This document shows, piece by piece, positions 38,094 to 48,788 of a DNA stretch of 64,000 nucleotides (position 1 is its first letter; each line of letters starts with the position of its first letter). Below the pieces are notes generated by a model that made no database searches, was not told the origin of the DNA, and saw only the letters and a program-made list of their open reading frames with translations. The position numbers and the translations under genes are program-made. This DNA comes from Brumimicrobium mesophilum. Lineage in GTDB: Bacteria > Bacteroidota > Bacteroidia > Flavobacteriales_D > Crocinitomicaceae. The stretch lies in assembly GCF_003025005.1 (NCBI RefSeq), contig NZ_PVSS01000010.1, positions 62,001 to 126,000 of the forward strand. The letters are read 5' to 3'.

Positions 38094-39281
38094 ATGGATC
38101 AGCATTTACGTGAATCGATAATTAAAAAATCGGAAGAACTTTTTGAAAAAGTTGTGGGATATCGTCAGCACTTACACAAAAATCCTGAATTATCCTTTCA
38201 AGAATTTGAAACGATGAAATATATTTCTGAGCAGTTGACAAAAATTGGAATCCCTCATGAAACTGGTGTTGCTGACACTGGAATAATTGGAATCATTTGC
38301 GGTGATCATCATGATTCAGATCAACCTTACATTGGATTAAGAGCAGATATAGACGCCTTGCCAATTTTGGAACAAAACAACGTGCCATATATTTCGCAAA
38401 ACCCAGGAGTGATGCATGCCTGTGGACACGATGTTCATAGCTCGGTTTTATTAGGAGCAGCAGAAATCCTATTCGGAATGCGTAATGAATTGAAAGATCC
38501 AATAAAACTAATTTTCCAACCAGGTGAAGAAAAAAATCCTGGTGGGGCAAGCCTGATGATTAAAGCAGGTTGTCTTGAGAATCCAAAAGTCAAAGAGATG
38601 TATGCACTGCATGTATTTCCTGATTTCGAAGTTGGTCAAGTTGGTACAAAAGAAGGCATATACATGGCTTCTTGCGACGAGGTTTACATTGATATTATAG
38701 GTAAAAGTGGTCACGGAGCAACTCCTCACGAAACAATTGACAGTATTTTAGTTGGTGCTGAAATCATTCTATCTCTCCAACAGATTGTGAGTAGAAAGTG
38801 TGATCCAAAAATCCCATGTGTATTGAATTTCGGTCATTTTGAAGGATTAGGCACAACGAACGTCGTTCCAGAGAAAGTTCACATTAAGGGAACTTTTAGA
38901 ACGATGAATGAAGAATGGCGAGCTAAAGCTCTAAAACAAATAGCAAAACAAGCCGAACTTATTGCCGAAGCACACGGCGCAAAAGCGATTGTAGAAATAA
39001 GCAAGGGATACCCCTTCCTCGAGAACGATGTTGAACTAACCCGAAAGTTTGTAAAAAAAGCAAACATCTGGCTAGGTGAGGAAAATGTACACGATTTACC
39101 GATTCGTTTAACGGCGGAAGACTTCTCATTTTATGCCCAAGAAATTCCGACCTGCTTCTTTAGAATTGGAGTTAGAAACCAAGAAAGAGGTATTGTTCAT
39201 GGGGTACACAATGCGAAATTTGATATCGATCATGAAGCATTAAAAACAGGGATGCAAATGATGGTGATGGCGTGTTTATAA
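38094..39281 (+). CDS. M20 amidohydrolase (N-acyl amino acid / hippurate hydrolase type)
   Basis: This 395-residue di-metal enzyme belongs to the M20D group (AbgA, HipO, ILL). Features are GLRADIDALP, MHACGHDVHSSVLLG (Cys110 and His112 bind metal), FQPGEEKNPGGA (Glu145/146) and ALHVFPDF. The dimerisation lid contains GKSGHGATPHETIDSI, and RLTAEDFSFYAQEIP near the C-terminus supplies the last ligands. It hydrolyses amides of amino acids, and its substrate is unassigned. The nearest neighbours are an MBL hydrolase (divergent) and arsM (convergent). An AATTACGAATT repeat begins two bases after the stop. Confidence 0.94.
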   Translation: MDQHLRESIIKKSEELFEKVVGYRQHLHKNPELSFQEFETMKYISEQLTKIGIPHETGVADTGIIGIICGDHHDSDQPYIGLRADIDALPILEQNNVPYISQNPGVMHACGHDVHSSVLLGAAEILFGMRNELKDPIKLIFQPGEEKNPGGASLMIKAGCLENPKVKEMYALHVFPDFEVGQVGTKEGIYMASCDEVYIDIIGKSGHGATPHETIDSILVGAEIILSLQQIVSRKCDPKIPCVLNFGHFEGLGTTNVVPEKVHIKGTFRTMNEEWRAKALKQIAKQAELIAEAHGAKAIVEISKGYPFLENDVELTRKFVKKANIWLGEENVHDLPIRLTAEDFSFYAQEIPTCFFRIGVRNQERGIVHGVHNAKFDIDHEALKTGMQMMVMACL

Positions 39282-39283
39282 AT

Positions 39284-39294
39284 AATTACGAATT
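39284..39294 (+). repeat. AATTACGAATT gene-end repeat after the M20 amidohydrolase gene
   Basis: AATTACGAATT begins two bases after the TAA at 39281, in the same orientation as the gene. The copy is single here. Confidence 0.65.
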
Positions 39295-39446
39295 CGTGGA
39301 TAGTTAAGAGCAGTTTGTTCCTACAATAGAGAATCAATGTTTAACCGAGGGACCAAACAAATACAGAACAGAAACTGAATCTTAGCAAACACTACTTCGA
39401 AAAACTCTACACAAGTGTAAAAAATTAGTGTCTTTACGGTTCAAAT

Positions 39447-40508
39447 TTAACAACAACTTCCGCCAAAACCATCACCTTCAGCATTCTTACTGCTAAAAGG
39501 AATGTCCGTTCCACAACCTTCATAAATACCGTAATGAGTTGCCCAATCTCCAAAGAAATCGAAATGCTTTTGATACCTAGTATCGTTCAACATTCTGAAT
39601 GTATTTCCACAAACACTCAATATTTTCCCCTTTGGAAATTCATGGTGTCCGTCTAAAAAGAAATTTTCTTTTTCGGTTTTTAATGTTCCTTTATAACGAA
39701 CTGCTTGACCATAATCTTCACAATATTGTTCTAAACCATCAATTTTAAACAAGCGATAAGTCACAGAAAAGAACTTTATGTTCCCAACTTTATCTTCTAA
39801 TTCCTTATTCTCTATAGTAATTGGCTCATCTTCTGCTACTCTAGGATCTAAAAAACCAACTTTTCTAGCTACTTTCATAAAATCATTCCAATACAAAGCA
39901 CCACTTAAACATTCACCCCATAGGACCTGATCATTTTTTAATTCTTTGGAAATTCTTCTATCTGAATAAACATCAGAGAAATACATTTCACCTCCTGGTT
40001 TAAGCAAATTATATGCATCAGCTAAGACTTTGACTTTGTTAGATGCCAAATTGATAACACAATTAGAGATAATTAAATCAAAAGATTCTGGAGCAAAGTT
40101 TAATTCGTCCAATTTTTCGATATTACCATTTACAAACTCTACATTAGATTTTGCATAACCAAACTTCTCACGGTGATATTCCAAGTGTTTATTAGCTACA
40201 TCCAATTGCTCTTGAGTCATATCTACTCCAACAATTTCGCCATATTCTCCCACTAATTGAGCAGCGATATAGCAATCTCGCCCGCTCCCAGAGCCTAGGT
40301 CCAAAATACGTAAGCCTTTTACTTCTGAAGGAATTGTGAGTCCACAGCCATAATATTTATCCAAAACTTCTGGATGAATATTCTTCAAAGCATTTTTAAT
40401 TTCAATAGGAGGAGCAACAGCTGTGCAACAAGCGTTTGTTTTTAAATCTGTTGAACTTTGTAATTGCTTTCCGTAATAATCCTTAACGCTATCGTGAACT
40501 GTTGACAT
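39447..40508 (-). CDS. arsM: Arsenite methyltransferase-like SAM-dependent methyltransferase
   Basis: This 353-residue protein has the Rossmann SAM-binding motif LRILDLGSGSGRDCYIAA and the VGVDMTQEQL acidic loop. It also has the cysteine set of ArsM: a CC pair near residues 27-28, SNCVINLA, and GECLSGALYW. In characterised ArsM enzymes three or four of these cysteines bind As(III). The C-terminal region after about 265 (GTLKTEKENFFLDGHHEFPKG) is also typical of the ArsM extension, and the chain ends in GGSCC. It would methylate arsenite to volatile or less toxic species. No arsR, arsB or arsC gene is nearby. Another metalloid or an unrelated small-molecule substrate is possible. Confidence 0.86.
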   Translation of the reverse strand: MSTVHDSVKDYYGKQLQSSTDLKTNACCTAVAPPIEIKNALKNIHPEVLDKYYGCGLTIPSEVKGLRILDLGSGSGRDCYIAAQLVGEYGEIVGVDMTQEQLDVANKHLEYHREKFGYAKSNVEFVNGNIEKLDELNFAPESFDLIISNCVINLASNKVKVLADAYNLLKPGGEMYFSDVYSDRRISKELKNDQVLWGECLSGALYWNDFMKVARKVGFLDPRVAEDEPITIENKELEDKVGNIKFFSVTYRLFKIDGLEQYCEDYGQAVRYKGTLKTEKENFFLDGHHEFPKGKILSVCGNTFRMLNDTRYQKHFDFFGDWATHYGIYEGCGTDIPFSSKNAEGDGFGGSCC

Positions 40509-40650
40509 TTATATTTTTTTTAACAAATGGTTTTTCGTGAACTTGTGAAGTTGTAATTGAATGGATGAAAAATTTTCACACCCACACTCAATAATAATCA
40601 CTACAGCATCTAACCACTTTAAACATTAATACTTTAACATTAGGTATTTC

Positions 40651-42843
40651 TTAGTTTGCCATTTCAGACATAAACTTAATACGCATCAATCTTAATTCCT
40701 CTTCAGTATAATCACCATCAAACTCGTCATAAGCCTCTTGAAGGGAATCTGTTTCCGCTTCTGAAAAATAATCATAGATTTCTTCTTGATTATCATCATC
40801 AAGGATTTCATCGATATAGTAATTAATGTTTACCCTTGTTCCCGAATTAACAATCATTTCGATTTCATCAATTATTTCCTCCATCGATTTTCCTTGCGAA
40901 TTACTAATGTCCTCCAAAGGTAATTTTCGATCTATATTTTGAATCAACTGTACTTTCAATCCAGATTTGTTGACCAATGATTTCACGACCATATCTTGCG
41001 GACGTTCAATTTCATTATTCTCAACATATTCTTTTATCAGTGAAAGAAAAGGTGCACCATATCTTTTTGCTTTACCTAAACCAACTCCTTGAATATTTGT
41101 CAACTCCTCTTTATTAATAGGATATTGGAACGACATATCTTTTAAACTAGCTTCTTGGAATATAACGAATGGTGGGATATCCTTATCTCTAGAAATTTGC
41201 TTACGCAGATCCAACAAGGCCTGAAACAACTCTTCATCAAAGGTATCTTTCAATCCCCCCATTGAAGGGTCATCACTTAAATCCTCATCAATAGTATAAT
41301 CGTGCTCCTTTACTAAAATGAATGAATGCGGTTTTTTTAAGAATTCATGTCCTCTTTCCGTCATTTTAATGACACCATAGGACTCAATATCCTTAGAAAT
41401 AAGACCTGCCACTAAAGATTGACGAATTACAGCATTCCAAAACACAACATCCTTTTCTTTACCCGAGGCAAAATGAGGCAATAAATTATGTTTATATGAA
41501 TTTATTTCAGTGGTGTTTTCACCATGTAAAAATGCACAAATATGTTTTGCACGCTGCATTTCCTTTAGTTCAACTACTGAATGTAAGAGATTCAGAACAT
41601 CTTCTTTACCTTCTGTTTTTTCTTTAGGATTTCTACAATTATCACACATTTCCGAGCATTTGGAATCATCATACTCCTCACCAAAGTAGTGTAGCAAATA
41701 CTTTCTTCTACATATTGATGTCTCAGCATAGGAAACAATTTCAAATAATAGTTGACGACCAACTTCTTGCTCCGCAACCGGTTTTCCTTGTAAAAACTTC
41801 TCTAACTTCTCGATATCTTTATAAGCATAAAAAGCCACACATTCTCCTACTCCACCATCTCTTCCTGCACGACCAGTTTCTTGGTAGTAACTTTCTAAGG
41901 ATTTTGGAATATCATGGTGAATTACAAAACGAACATCTGGTTTGTCAATTCCCATTCCGAATGCAATCGTAGCTACAATCACATCTGCTTCTTCCATCAA
42001 GAAAGCATCTTGATGTTTTACTCTTGTTGCAGCATCCATTCCCGCGTGATAACCTAATGCATTAATTCCGTTAACACGTAAAATCTCCGACAATTGCTCT
42101 ACTTTCTTACGAGAAAGACAATAAATAATTCCCGATTTACCTTTACGCTTTCGGATGTACTTTATGATTTCCTTTTCAACATCTTTTTTCGGGCGAACCT
42201 CATAATAAAGATTATCTCTATTAAAAGACGCTTTATATAAGTGTGCATCCAACATATTCAAGTTTTTCTGAATATCCTGTTGAACTTTTGGAGTTGCAGT
42301 TGCTGTCAATGCAATAATTGGCACGTCCGAAATAGCTTCAAAAATCTCTCTTAATCGGCGATATTCTGGTCGAAAATCATGTCCCCATTCAGAGATACAG
42401 TGTGCCTCATCAATTGCAAAAAATGAAATCTTCACTGAGGTGAAAAAATCTATATTAGATTGTTTTGTTAAAGATTCAGGAGCAACATAAAGCAATTTTG
42501 TTTTACCCGCTTTAATATCTTCCTTCACAAGATTGGCTTCTGTTTTAGATAGAGAACTATTCAAAACATGTGCTACTGAGTCGTCTTCACTCACATTTCG
42601 AATCGCATCCACCTGATTTTTCATCAGTGCGATTAATGGAGATACGATTATTGCCGTTCCTTCCGACAATAAAGCCGGTAGTTGGTAGCACATCGACTTA
42701 CCACCACCCGTTGGCATGATAACAAATGTATTCTTTTTATCGAGAATACTTTTTATGATAGATTCTTGATCACCACGAAACTGGTCATAACCAAAATATT
42801 TTCGCAATGCTAAGTTTAACTCGGATACTTCTGTAACAGACAT
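40651..42843 (-). CDS. recQ: ATP-dependent DNA helicase RecQ
   Basis: This 730-residue helicase unwinds DNA 3' to 5' in recombination and fork repair. The core has Walker A in MPTGGGKSMCYQLPAL (Lys49), the DEAH box and aromatic loop in AIDEAHCISEWGHDFRPEY, and motif VI in QETGRAGRDG. The RecQ zinc-binding region follows (CRRKYLLHYFGE, MCDNC), then an RQC winged helix and an HRDC domain near residues 540-620. An acidic C-terminal tail of about 110 residues extends beyond the HRDC domain, longer than in E. coli RecQ (about 610 residues). It is monocistronic, divergent from pgk. Confidence 0.97.
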   Translation of the reverse strand: MSVTEVSELNLALRKYFGYDQFRGDQESIIKSILDKKNTFVIMPTGGGKSMCYQLPALLSEGTAIIVSPLIALMKNQVDAIRNVSEDDSVAHVLNSSLSKTEANLVKEDIKAGKTKLLYVAPESLTKQSNIDFFTSVKISFFAIDEAHCISEWGHDFRPEYRRLREIFEAISDVPIIALTATATPKVQQDIQKNLNMLDAHLYKASFNRDNLYYEVRPKKDVEKEIIKYIRKRKGKSGIIYCLSRKKVEQLSEILRVNGINALGYHAGMDAATRVKHQDAFLMEEADVIVATIAFGMGIDKPDVRFVIHHDIPKSLESYYQETGRAGRDGGVGECVAFYAYKDIEKLEKFLQGKPVAEQEVGRQLLFEIVSYAETSICRRKYLLHYFGEEYDDSKCSEMCDNCRNPKEKTEGKEDVLNLLHSVVELKEMQRAKHICAFLHGENTTEINSYKHNLLPHFASGKEKDVVFWNAVIRQSLVAGLISKDIESYGVIKMTERGHEFLKKPHSFILVKEHDYTIDEDLSDDPSMGGLKDTFDEELFQALLDLRKQISRDKDIPPFVIFQEASLKDMSFQYPINKEELTNIQGVGLGKAKRYGAPFLSLIKEYVENNEIERPQDMVVKSLVNKSGLKVQLIQNIDRKLPLEDISNSQGKSMEEIIDEIEMIVNSGTRVNINYYIDEILDDDNQEEIYDYFSEAETDSLQEAYDEFDGDYTEEELRLMRIKFMSEMAN

Positions 42844-43174
42844 ATTTAACTGATTTTCTCACATAAATATACAAAAAATAAGCAATTAGATTTTATAGAA
42901 TCGTTAAATTGTAAATAAATTTAGGCTTAATAAACATAACACCCTATTTAGAAAACTGAATTTCCATAGACAAACAAGTTCCCAAGGTGTATAAACACCA
43001 AAAAATCACGTTTTTACGATTCAACTTTTTGCACCAAAAACTAAACTATTTTTTTTTGAAATTATTTTAAATTAATTTGAAATTTCGTACTTGAACAAGC
43101 TATTTCCTAAAATTAGGGAATCAGATTTTTGATATAAAAGATTGTATTATTTTTGTCAAAAAAAATTCTAGACT
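42844..43174. other. Intergenic region between recQ and pgk
   Basis: These 331 bases hold the promoters of the two divergent genes. The pgk promoter is annotated at 43128-43155. A small GGTGT/ACACC hairpin at 42986-42999 is too weak to assign a role. No frame is supported. Confidence 0.4.
43128..43155 (+). promoter_or_regulatory. Putative promoter of pgk
   Basis: TTTG (43128-43131) and TATTTTTG (43148-43155) are 16 bases apart and match the Bacteroidota -33 and -7 elements. The -7 box ends 19 bases before the ATG at 43175. Confidence 0.6.
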
Positions 43175-44365
43175 ATGAGAACTATTTCTGACGTTGACTT
43201 TCAAAATAAACGCTCTTTAATCCGCGTTGATTTTAATGTTCCACTAAATGAAAACAATGAAATTACAGACAATACAAGAATTAAAGCAGCTGTTCCTACC
43301 ATAAAGCTAATTTTAGAAAATGGAGGCAGTGTTATCTTAATGTCTCACCTTGGAAGGCCAAAAGGAGGTTTTGAAGAAAAGTACTCTTTAAAACATATCG
43401 TTGGTGAATTGGAAACGCTAATTGATCATGAGGTGAAGTTTCTTGAGGATTGTGTTAGTGATGAATCAATTGAATACACTAAAAATCTTAAAAAAGGCAC
43501 TGTAGTTTTACTAGAGAATCTAAGGTTCTATCCAGAAGAAAAGGAAGGTGATGAAGATTTCGCAAAGAAATTAGCAAATCATGGTGATATTTATATCAAT
43601 GATGCATTTGGAACTGCTCATAGAGCACATGCCAGTACGGCAATTATTGCTAAAAACTTTCCTAATGATAAATATTTTGGTTTACTTTTAGAAAAAGAAA
43701 TCAAGAACATTGATATTTTGCTACATGACCCTAAACCACCAACAACGGCGATTATAGGAGGAGCAAAGGTAAGTTCTAAAATTACAATAATTGAAAACTT
43801 ATTAGACTCTGTAGATCAGATAATTATTGGTGGAGGAATGGCCTACACCTTTATAAAAGCAAAAGGAGGAAAGGTAGGTGACTCTTTAGTAGAAGATGAT
43901 TTTTTAGAAACTGCAAAAAAAGTACTAGAAATGGCAGATTCCAAAGACGTGACTATTCATTTACCAACAGACACAATAATTGCGGATCGATTTGCAAATG
44001 ATGCCAATGCTAAATCATGTAACATCAATGATATCCCTACAGGGTGGATGGGATTAGATATTGGAACAGAATCGATTAAAATTTTCAACAAGGTTATTCA
44101 AACATCTCGCACAATTTTATGGAATGGTCCAATGGGAGTATTCGAAATGGAATCTTTTAATAACGGAACTATAGCTATAGCAAATTCCTTAGTTAATGCA
44201 ACTTCGAACGGAGCCTTTACTCTAATTGGAGGAGGAGATTCAGTTGCGGCAATTAACCAACTTAATCTTGGAGACCAAGTCAGCTATGTTTCCACAGGCG
44301 GCGGTGCTATGTTAGAATACCTTGAAGGAAAGGAATTACCAGGTATAAAATCAATTACGAATTAG
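43175..44365 (+). CDS. pgk: Phosphoglycerate kinase
   Basis: Pgk transfers phosphate from 1,3-bisphosphoglycerate to ADP in glycolysis. The 396-residue length is standard. Motifs are RVDFNVPLN, SHLGRPKGG, VVLLENLRFYPEEKEGD, NDAFGTAHRAHAST, GGAKVSSKI, WNGPMGVFE and a final GGGDSVAAI. It is a single-gene transcript with a promoter at 43128-43155 and a strong terminator at 44413-44445. The stop codon overlaps the first AATTACGAATT repeat. Confidence 0.98.
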   Translation: MRTISDVDFQNKRSLIRVDFNVPLNENNEITDNTRIKAAVPTIKLILENGGSVILMSHLGRPKGGFEEKYSLKHIVGELETLIDHEVKFLEDCVSDESIEYTKNLKKGTVVLLENLRFYPEEKEGDEDFAKKLANHGDIYINDAFGTAHRAHASTAIIAKNFPNDKYFGLLLEKEIKNIDILLHDPKPPTTAIIGGAKVSSKITIIENLLDSVDQIIIGGGMAYTFIKAKGGKVGDSLVEDDFLETAKKVLEMADSKDVTIHLPTDTIIADRFANDANAKSCNINDIPTGWMGLDIGTESIKIFNKVIQTSRTILWNGPMGVFEMESFNNGTIAIANSLVNATSNGAFTLIGGGDSVAAINQLNLGDQVSYVSTGGGAMLEYLEGKELPGIKSITN

Positions 44366-44393
44366 TCAATTACGAATTGGGTAATTACGAATT
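44353..44393 (+). repeat. Three AATTACGAATT copies at 15-base period, overlapping the pgk stop codon
   Basis: Copies are at 44353-44363, 44368-44378 and 44383-44393. The first overlaps the last codons of pgk, encoding Ile-Thr-Asn and the stop. The spacers (AGTC, GGGT) differ. Confidence 0.85.
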
Positions 44394-44412
44394 CAATTAG
44401 GCCATAATTTAT

Positions 44413-44445
44413 AAAGGCGAATCTCAATTGAGATTCGCCTTTTTT
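44413..44445 (+). terminator. Intrinsic terminator of pgk
   Basis: A perfect 30-bp palindrome (44413-44442, centred on AATT) has the stem AAAGGCGAATCTC and runs directly into TTTTTT. It lies 47 bases after the pgk stop and may act in both directions, since the next minus-strand gene ends at 44495. Confidence 0.93.
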
Positions 44446-44494
44446 GTTGACCTTACTTATAATATATAGATCTTCAACGAATTAGTATTTTTTT

Positions 44495-47257
44495 TTAATA
44501 AAGAACAGTTACCACGCCGTCCCATACATATTTTTCGTCATTTATTGCATTACTGGCTTTAATTTTCCAAATGTAAGTACCTGATTTCACTAATGAGCCT
44601 CCTACTCCATAGGTTCCATCCCATCCTACTTCAAGATCATGTGATTCCCAAACTTTTTCTCCCCAACGATTAAAAATTTCTATGGTCACATCTGTTTTAT
44701 CAATCCCTTCAATAACAGCTTTCCAAGTTGGGTTGTTTTCGTCTCCATCAGGCGTAAAGGTGTTTGGAACAAAAATTAAAACTTCAGGAACAACCACTAC
44801 TTCTTTGACTATTGTATCTCTACAACCATTTATTGTAATAGCAATTAACTCCACGTCATAAGTTCCAACTTCACCCTTAGGGAAAGTAATTTTAGGAGTT
44901 TCTAGTGTTGAAAAAGTAGGGTCTCCCTGTTCAAACAACCATTCATAAGCAAATGCCCCATCGCTATAATTTTGGAAATTCACCTCAGTATTCAGAATAG
45001 TCGCCGGTTTTGGGAAGTAAGTGAAATCTGCTTCAGGTTTTGGATAAACCGTTAACATATTATCAACTCGGGCAGAATCAATACAGCCATCAGGTGTAAC
45101 AACTACCATTCTAACATCGTAAGAACCAGGCTCACTTATGAATACATTAATGGTATCATTATCTAGGAAGGTTTGTCCATCAGAAATATACCAATACGTC
45201 TCTTGCACTAAAGATGAATCAGTTTCATTAAACAAAACAAATTCAGCAGGTGTGCATATTTCTCCATCCACAACATCAAATTCGATAGGTGGAATAATAG
45301 CTACAACGACTTCAGAAATACTCGATTGAACTGTACTCTCACAATTATCACTAACAGTTACAGTGTAATCCGTGGTGACTGAAGGAGTAACATTATAAAC
45401 ATTACCATTCCCAACGTTTGGTCCATTCGTATTGGTCCAAGTGTAAGTATAAGGTCCTCCGTTTCCTCCTGTAGCCGTTGCGGTCACGTTAATGGATTCA
45501 CCAGGACAAATTGTTTGTGAAGCTGAACTTGTCAATGTTATTGGAGGTAAGACATCAACAGTTATTGTTTCAGTTTGCGTTATACATCCATTACTAGATT
45601 CCGCAAAAACATCATAACTTGTTTGACCAGTTGGCAAAACCGCCTGTACAGGATTTAAATCTGCAGTATGACTCCAATTATAATCGAATGAAACGCCTCC
45701 TAAGGCATTGGCAAATAGGTTAGCAGTTCCATTTTCACAAACGATTGTATCATTGGAGGTTGAAATAGTTAGTTCTTCATAAATGACTACCATAGAATCA
45801 ACCTTAATTAAAGCGCAAGAATCATTCGTTTCAGTAAAAAACATGGTATAAGTACCTGGTGTTACAAAAGTAACTCCCGGATCATCGACTAAATTATTTG
45901 GAGCAAAAGCAACGGTTCCAGGACCAGAATAAGTCCATTCAACTGGGTTTGTGGGAGTGGTGGAAGTCCCATCCAAAGTACCTACCCCACCACTACAGAC
46001 TACAATATCTGCTCCGGCATCAGTAACCAAATCAGCGGGAGAATCTGCTATCCATATCTCTACTGTATTATAGGTAGTATCCCCACATTCATTTATATTA
46101 AAAGTAGAAAGAATTATATTCTCAGGACCTTCAGCAATTCCATCATCAACAGGTGCAATATCAAGGCAAAAAGAGGTGTCTCCTGGTAAAAGAATTATAC
46201 TATCTCCTGAATTAGGAGCATTTAAAAAATTATAGTCTACTCCTAAAATTGCGGATCCACCCAAAGAATAATGAACAATAGCAGTATCTGTGCTAAGCGC
46301 TAAAGATCTTTCAAAACAAAAATTTCCTTGGTGACAGCTTTCTACAATTACAGAATCTGAAAAGCTAGAAGATGTGTTACTTGTGCTTAAATCAATAGTA
46401 GGTGTAGAAGCAAAAGAACCTGCTTTTAAGAATACTCCTGAGTCAAACCCAGTATCTGTAACGTTTGAAATTGCCAGCTTAATATGGTATGTTAGTCCAC
46501 AAATAACCGTTGCATTTGCTGTTAGCTCAACTGTACTACCATTGTATGAGGTTGGAAGATTAGAAGAATTGTATACCGTGTTATATGCAGTAGTAAAATA
46601 AATTGCATCTGCAACCCAATTAGGATTTGCATTAACACAATTTTGATTAATATCGGCGTTTGTTCCCGCATTTACAGTATTTATTCCCACAGGAACGTTT
46701 GTTGAACCTGGGATAATTGCAATATTCTTTGCGTTATTTGTATAGGGACCTGTAATTCCAGGACCTGAAATAAAGAATCCAAAAACATCATTAAAATTTG
46801 AACAAGTAAAACTAGTGTATTCTAATGAGGAAAAAATATAACTAAAAGACAATGAATCTCCATCTGGAATAAAATCGAATTCAATTATGGTTCCATTGGT
46901 TATACTATTATTGGAAGTTGGGAATGGATTCGCAATAGCAGTTAAATCTGGATCAGTAATTCCTGGAGCATTACTAGTTTGCAACAGAACTCCTGCATTT
47001 AAAGGAAAAGCAGCTGTTCCATTAGTAAATTCCCTAACAGAATTTTGATTGTTATTTGCCAATACTGGACTTCCATTATAGGTAATATTTGATACCGAAA
47101 CTCCACCTCCAAGTAAAGTATTGGTAATAGCACTTGCTGGTGAATTAATTGGAGTCGTTAATGTTAGTTGCGAAAAAACATTTGATCCACCCTGTATTAA
47201 AAAGAAAGACAGCAGAAAAAACAATGATTTTAGGGAGGTATTTTTTGCTTTATTCAT
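44495..47257 (-). CDS. Choice-of-anchor L domain protein with T9SS type B sorting domain (paralogue)
   Basis: This protein is 920 residues from the ATG at 47257, which begins a typical signal peptide (LKSLFFLLSFFLIQGG...NVFSQ). A frame ten codons longer (47287) has a poorer N-region. A choice-of-anchor L domain follows (VSVSNITYNGSP, FDFIPDGDSLSFSYIFSSLEY, FGFFISGPGITG), then a Calx-beta-like module (GSAILGVDYNFL). Several Ig-like or PKD-like modules come next (ending in a PKD with EWLFEQGDPTF). The last 90 residues are the gliding-motility domain (VPNTFTPDGDENN, FNRWGEKVWESHDL). It shares the leader domain and order with the 725-aa gene at 11982-14159 but has more Ig modules. Export by T9SS is implied by the sorting domain. 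Confidence 0.93.
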   Translation of the reverse strand: MNKAKNTSLKSLFFLLSFFLIQGGSNVFSQLTLTTPINSPASAITNTLLGGGVSVSNITYNGSPVLANNNQNSVREFTNGTAAFPLNAGVLLQTSNAPGITDPDLTAIANPFPTSNNSITNGTIIEFDFIPDGDSLSFSYIFSSLEYTSFTCSNFNDVFGFFISGPGITGPYTNNAKNIAIIPGSTNVPVGINTVNAGTNADINQNCVNANPNWVADAIYFTTAYNTVYNSSNLPTSYNGSTVELTANATVICGLTYHIKLAISNVTDTGFDSGVFLKAGSFASTPTIDLSTSNTSSSFSDSVIVESCHQGNFCFERSLALSTDTAIVHYSLGGSAILGVDYNFLNAPNSGDSIILLPGDTSFCLDIAPVDDGIAEGPENIILSTFNINECGDTTYNTVEIWIADSPADLVTDAGADIVVCSGGVGTLDGTSTTPTNPVEWTYSGPGTVAFAPNNLVDDPGVTFVTPGTYTMFFTETNDSCALIKVDSMVVIYEELTISTSNDTIVCENGTANLFANALGGVSFDYNWSHTADLNPVQAVLPTGQTSYDVFAESSNGCITQTETITVDVLPPITLTSSASQTICPGESINVTATATGGNGGPYTYTWTNTNGPNVGNGNVYNVTPSVTTDYTVTVSDNCESTVQSSISEVVVAIIPPIEFDVVDGEICTPAEFVLFNETDSSLVQETYWYISDGQTFLDNDTINVFISEPGSYDVRMVVVTPDGCIDSARVDNMLTVYPKPEADFTYFPKPATILNTEVNFQNYSDGAFAYEWLFEQGDPTFSTLETPKITFPKGEVGTYDVELIAITINGCRDTIVKEVVVVPEVLIFVPNTFTPDGDENNPTWKAVIEGIDKTDVTIEIFNRWGEKVWESHDLEVGWDGTYGVGGSLVKSGTYIWKIKASNAINDEKYVWDGVVTVLY

Positions 47258-47397
47258 TTTTTGATAAGTTTTATTTGTCGTGTACATGATGTGAGTGTAT
47301 CAATTTTGTACTTAAACGGACCAAAAGAGAATAGAGTTGCCTTATTACATAGTATAATTTACATTCTTTAGTGAAAATTCAAGATTACTTAAAACAA

Positions 47398-47431
47398 AAA
47401 AGTTCCTCCTAGAAATCTAGGAAGAACTTTT
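47398..47431 (-). terminator. Intrinsic terminator of eno
   Basis: AAAAGTTCCTCCTAG (47398-47412) pairs with CTAGGAAGAACTTTT (47417-47431) with one mismatch and a 4-base loop. On the minus strand it lies 19 bases after the eno stop and is followed by a T-rich tract (complement of 47391-47400). Confidence 0.88.
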
Positions 47432-47450
47432 AAGGCATTTTATAAAAAAT

Positions 47451-48761
<1,311 letters not shown>

Positions 48762-48788
48762 TTAGTTTACCGTTAGTTATCGGATTGA

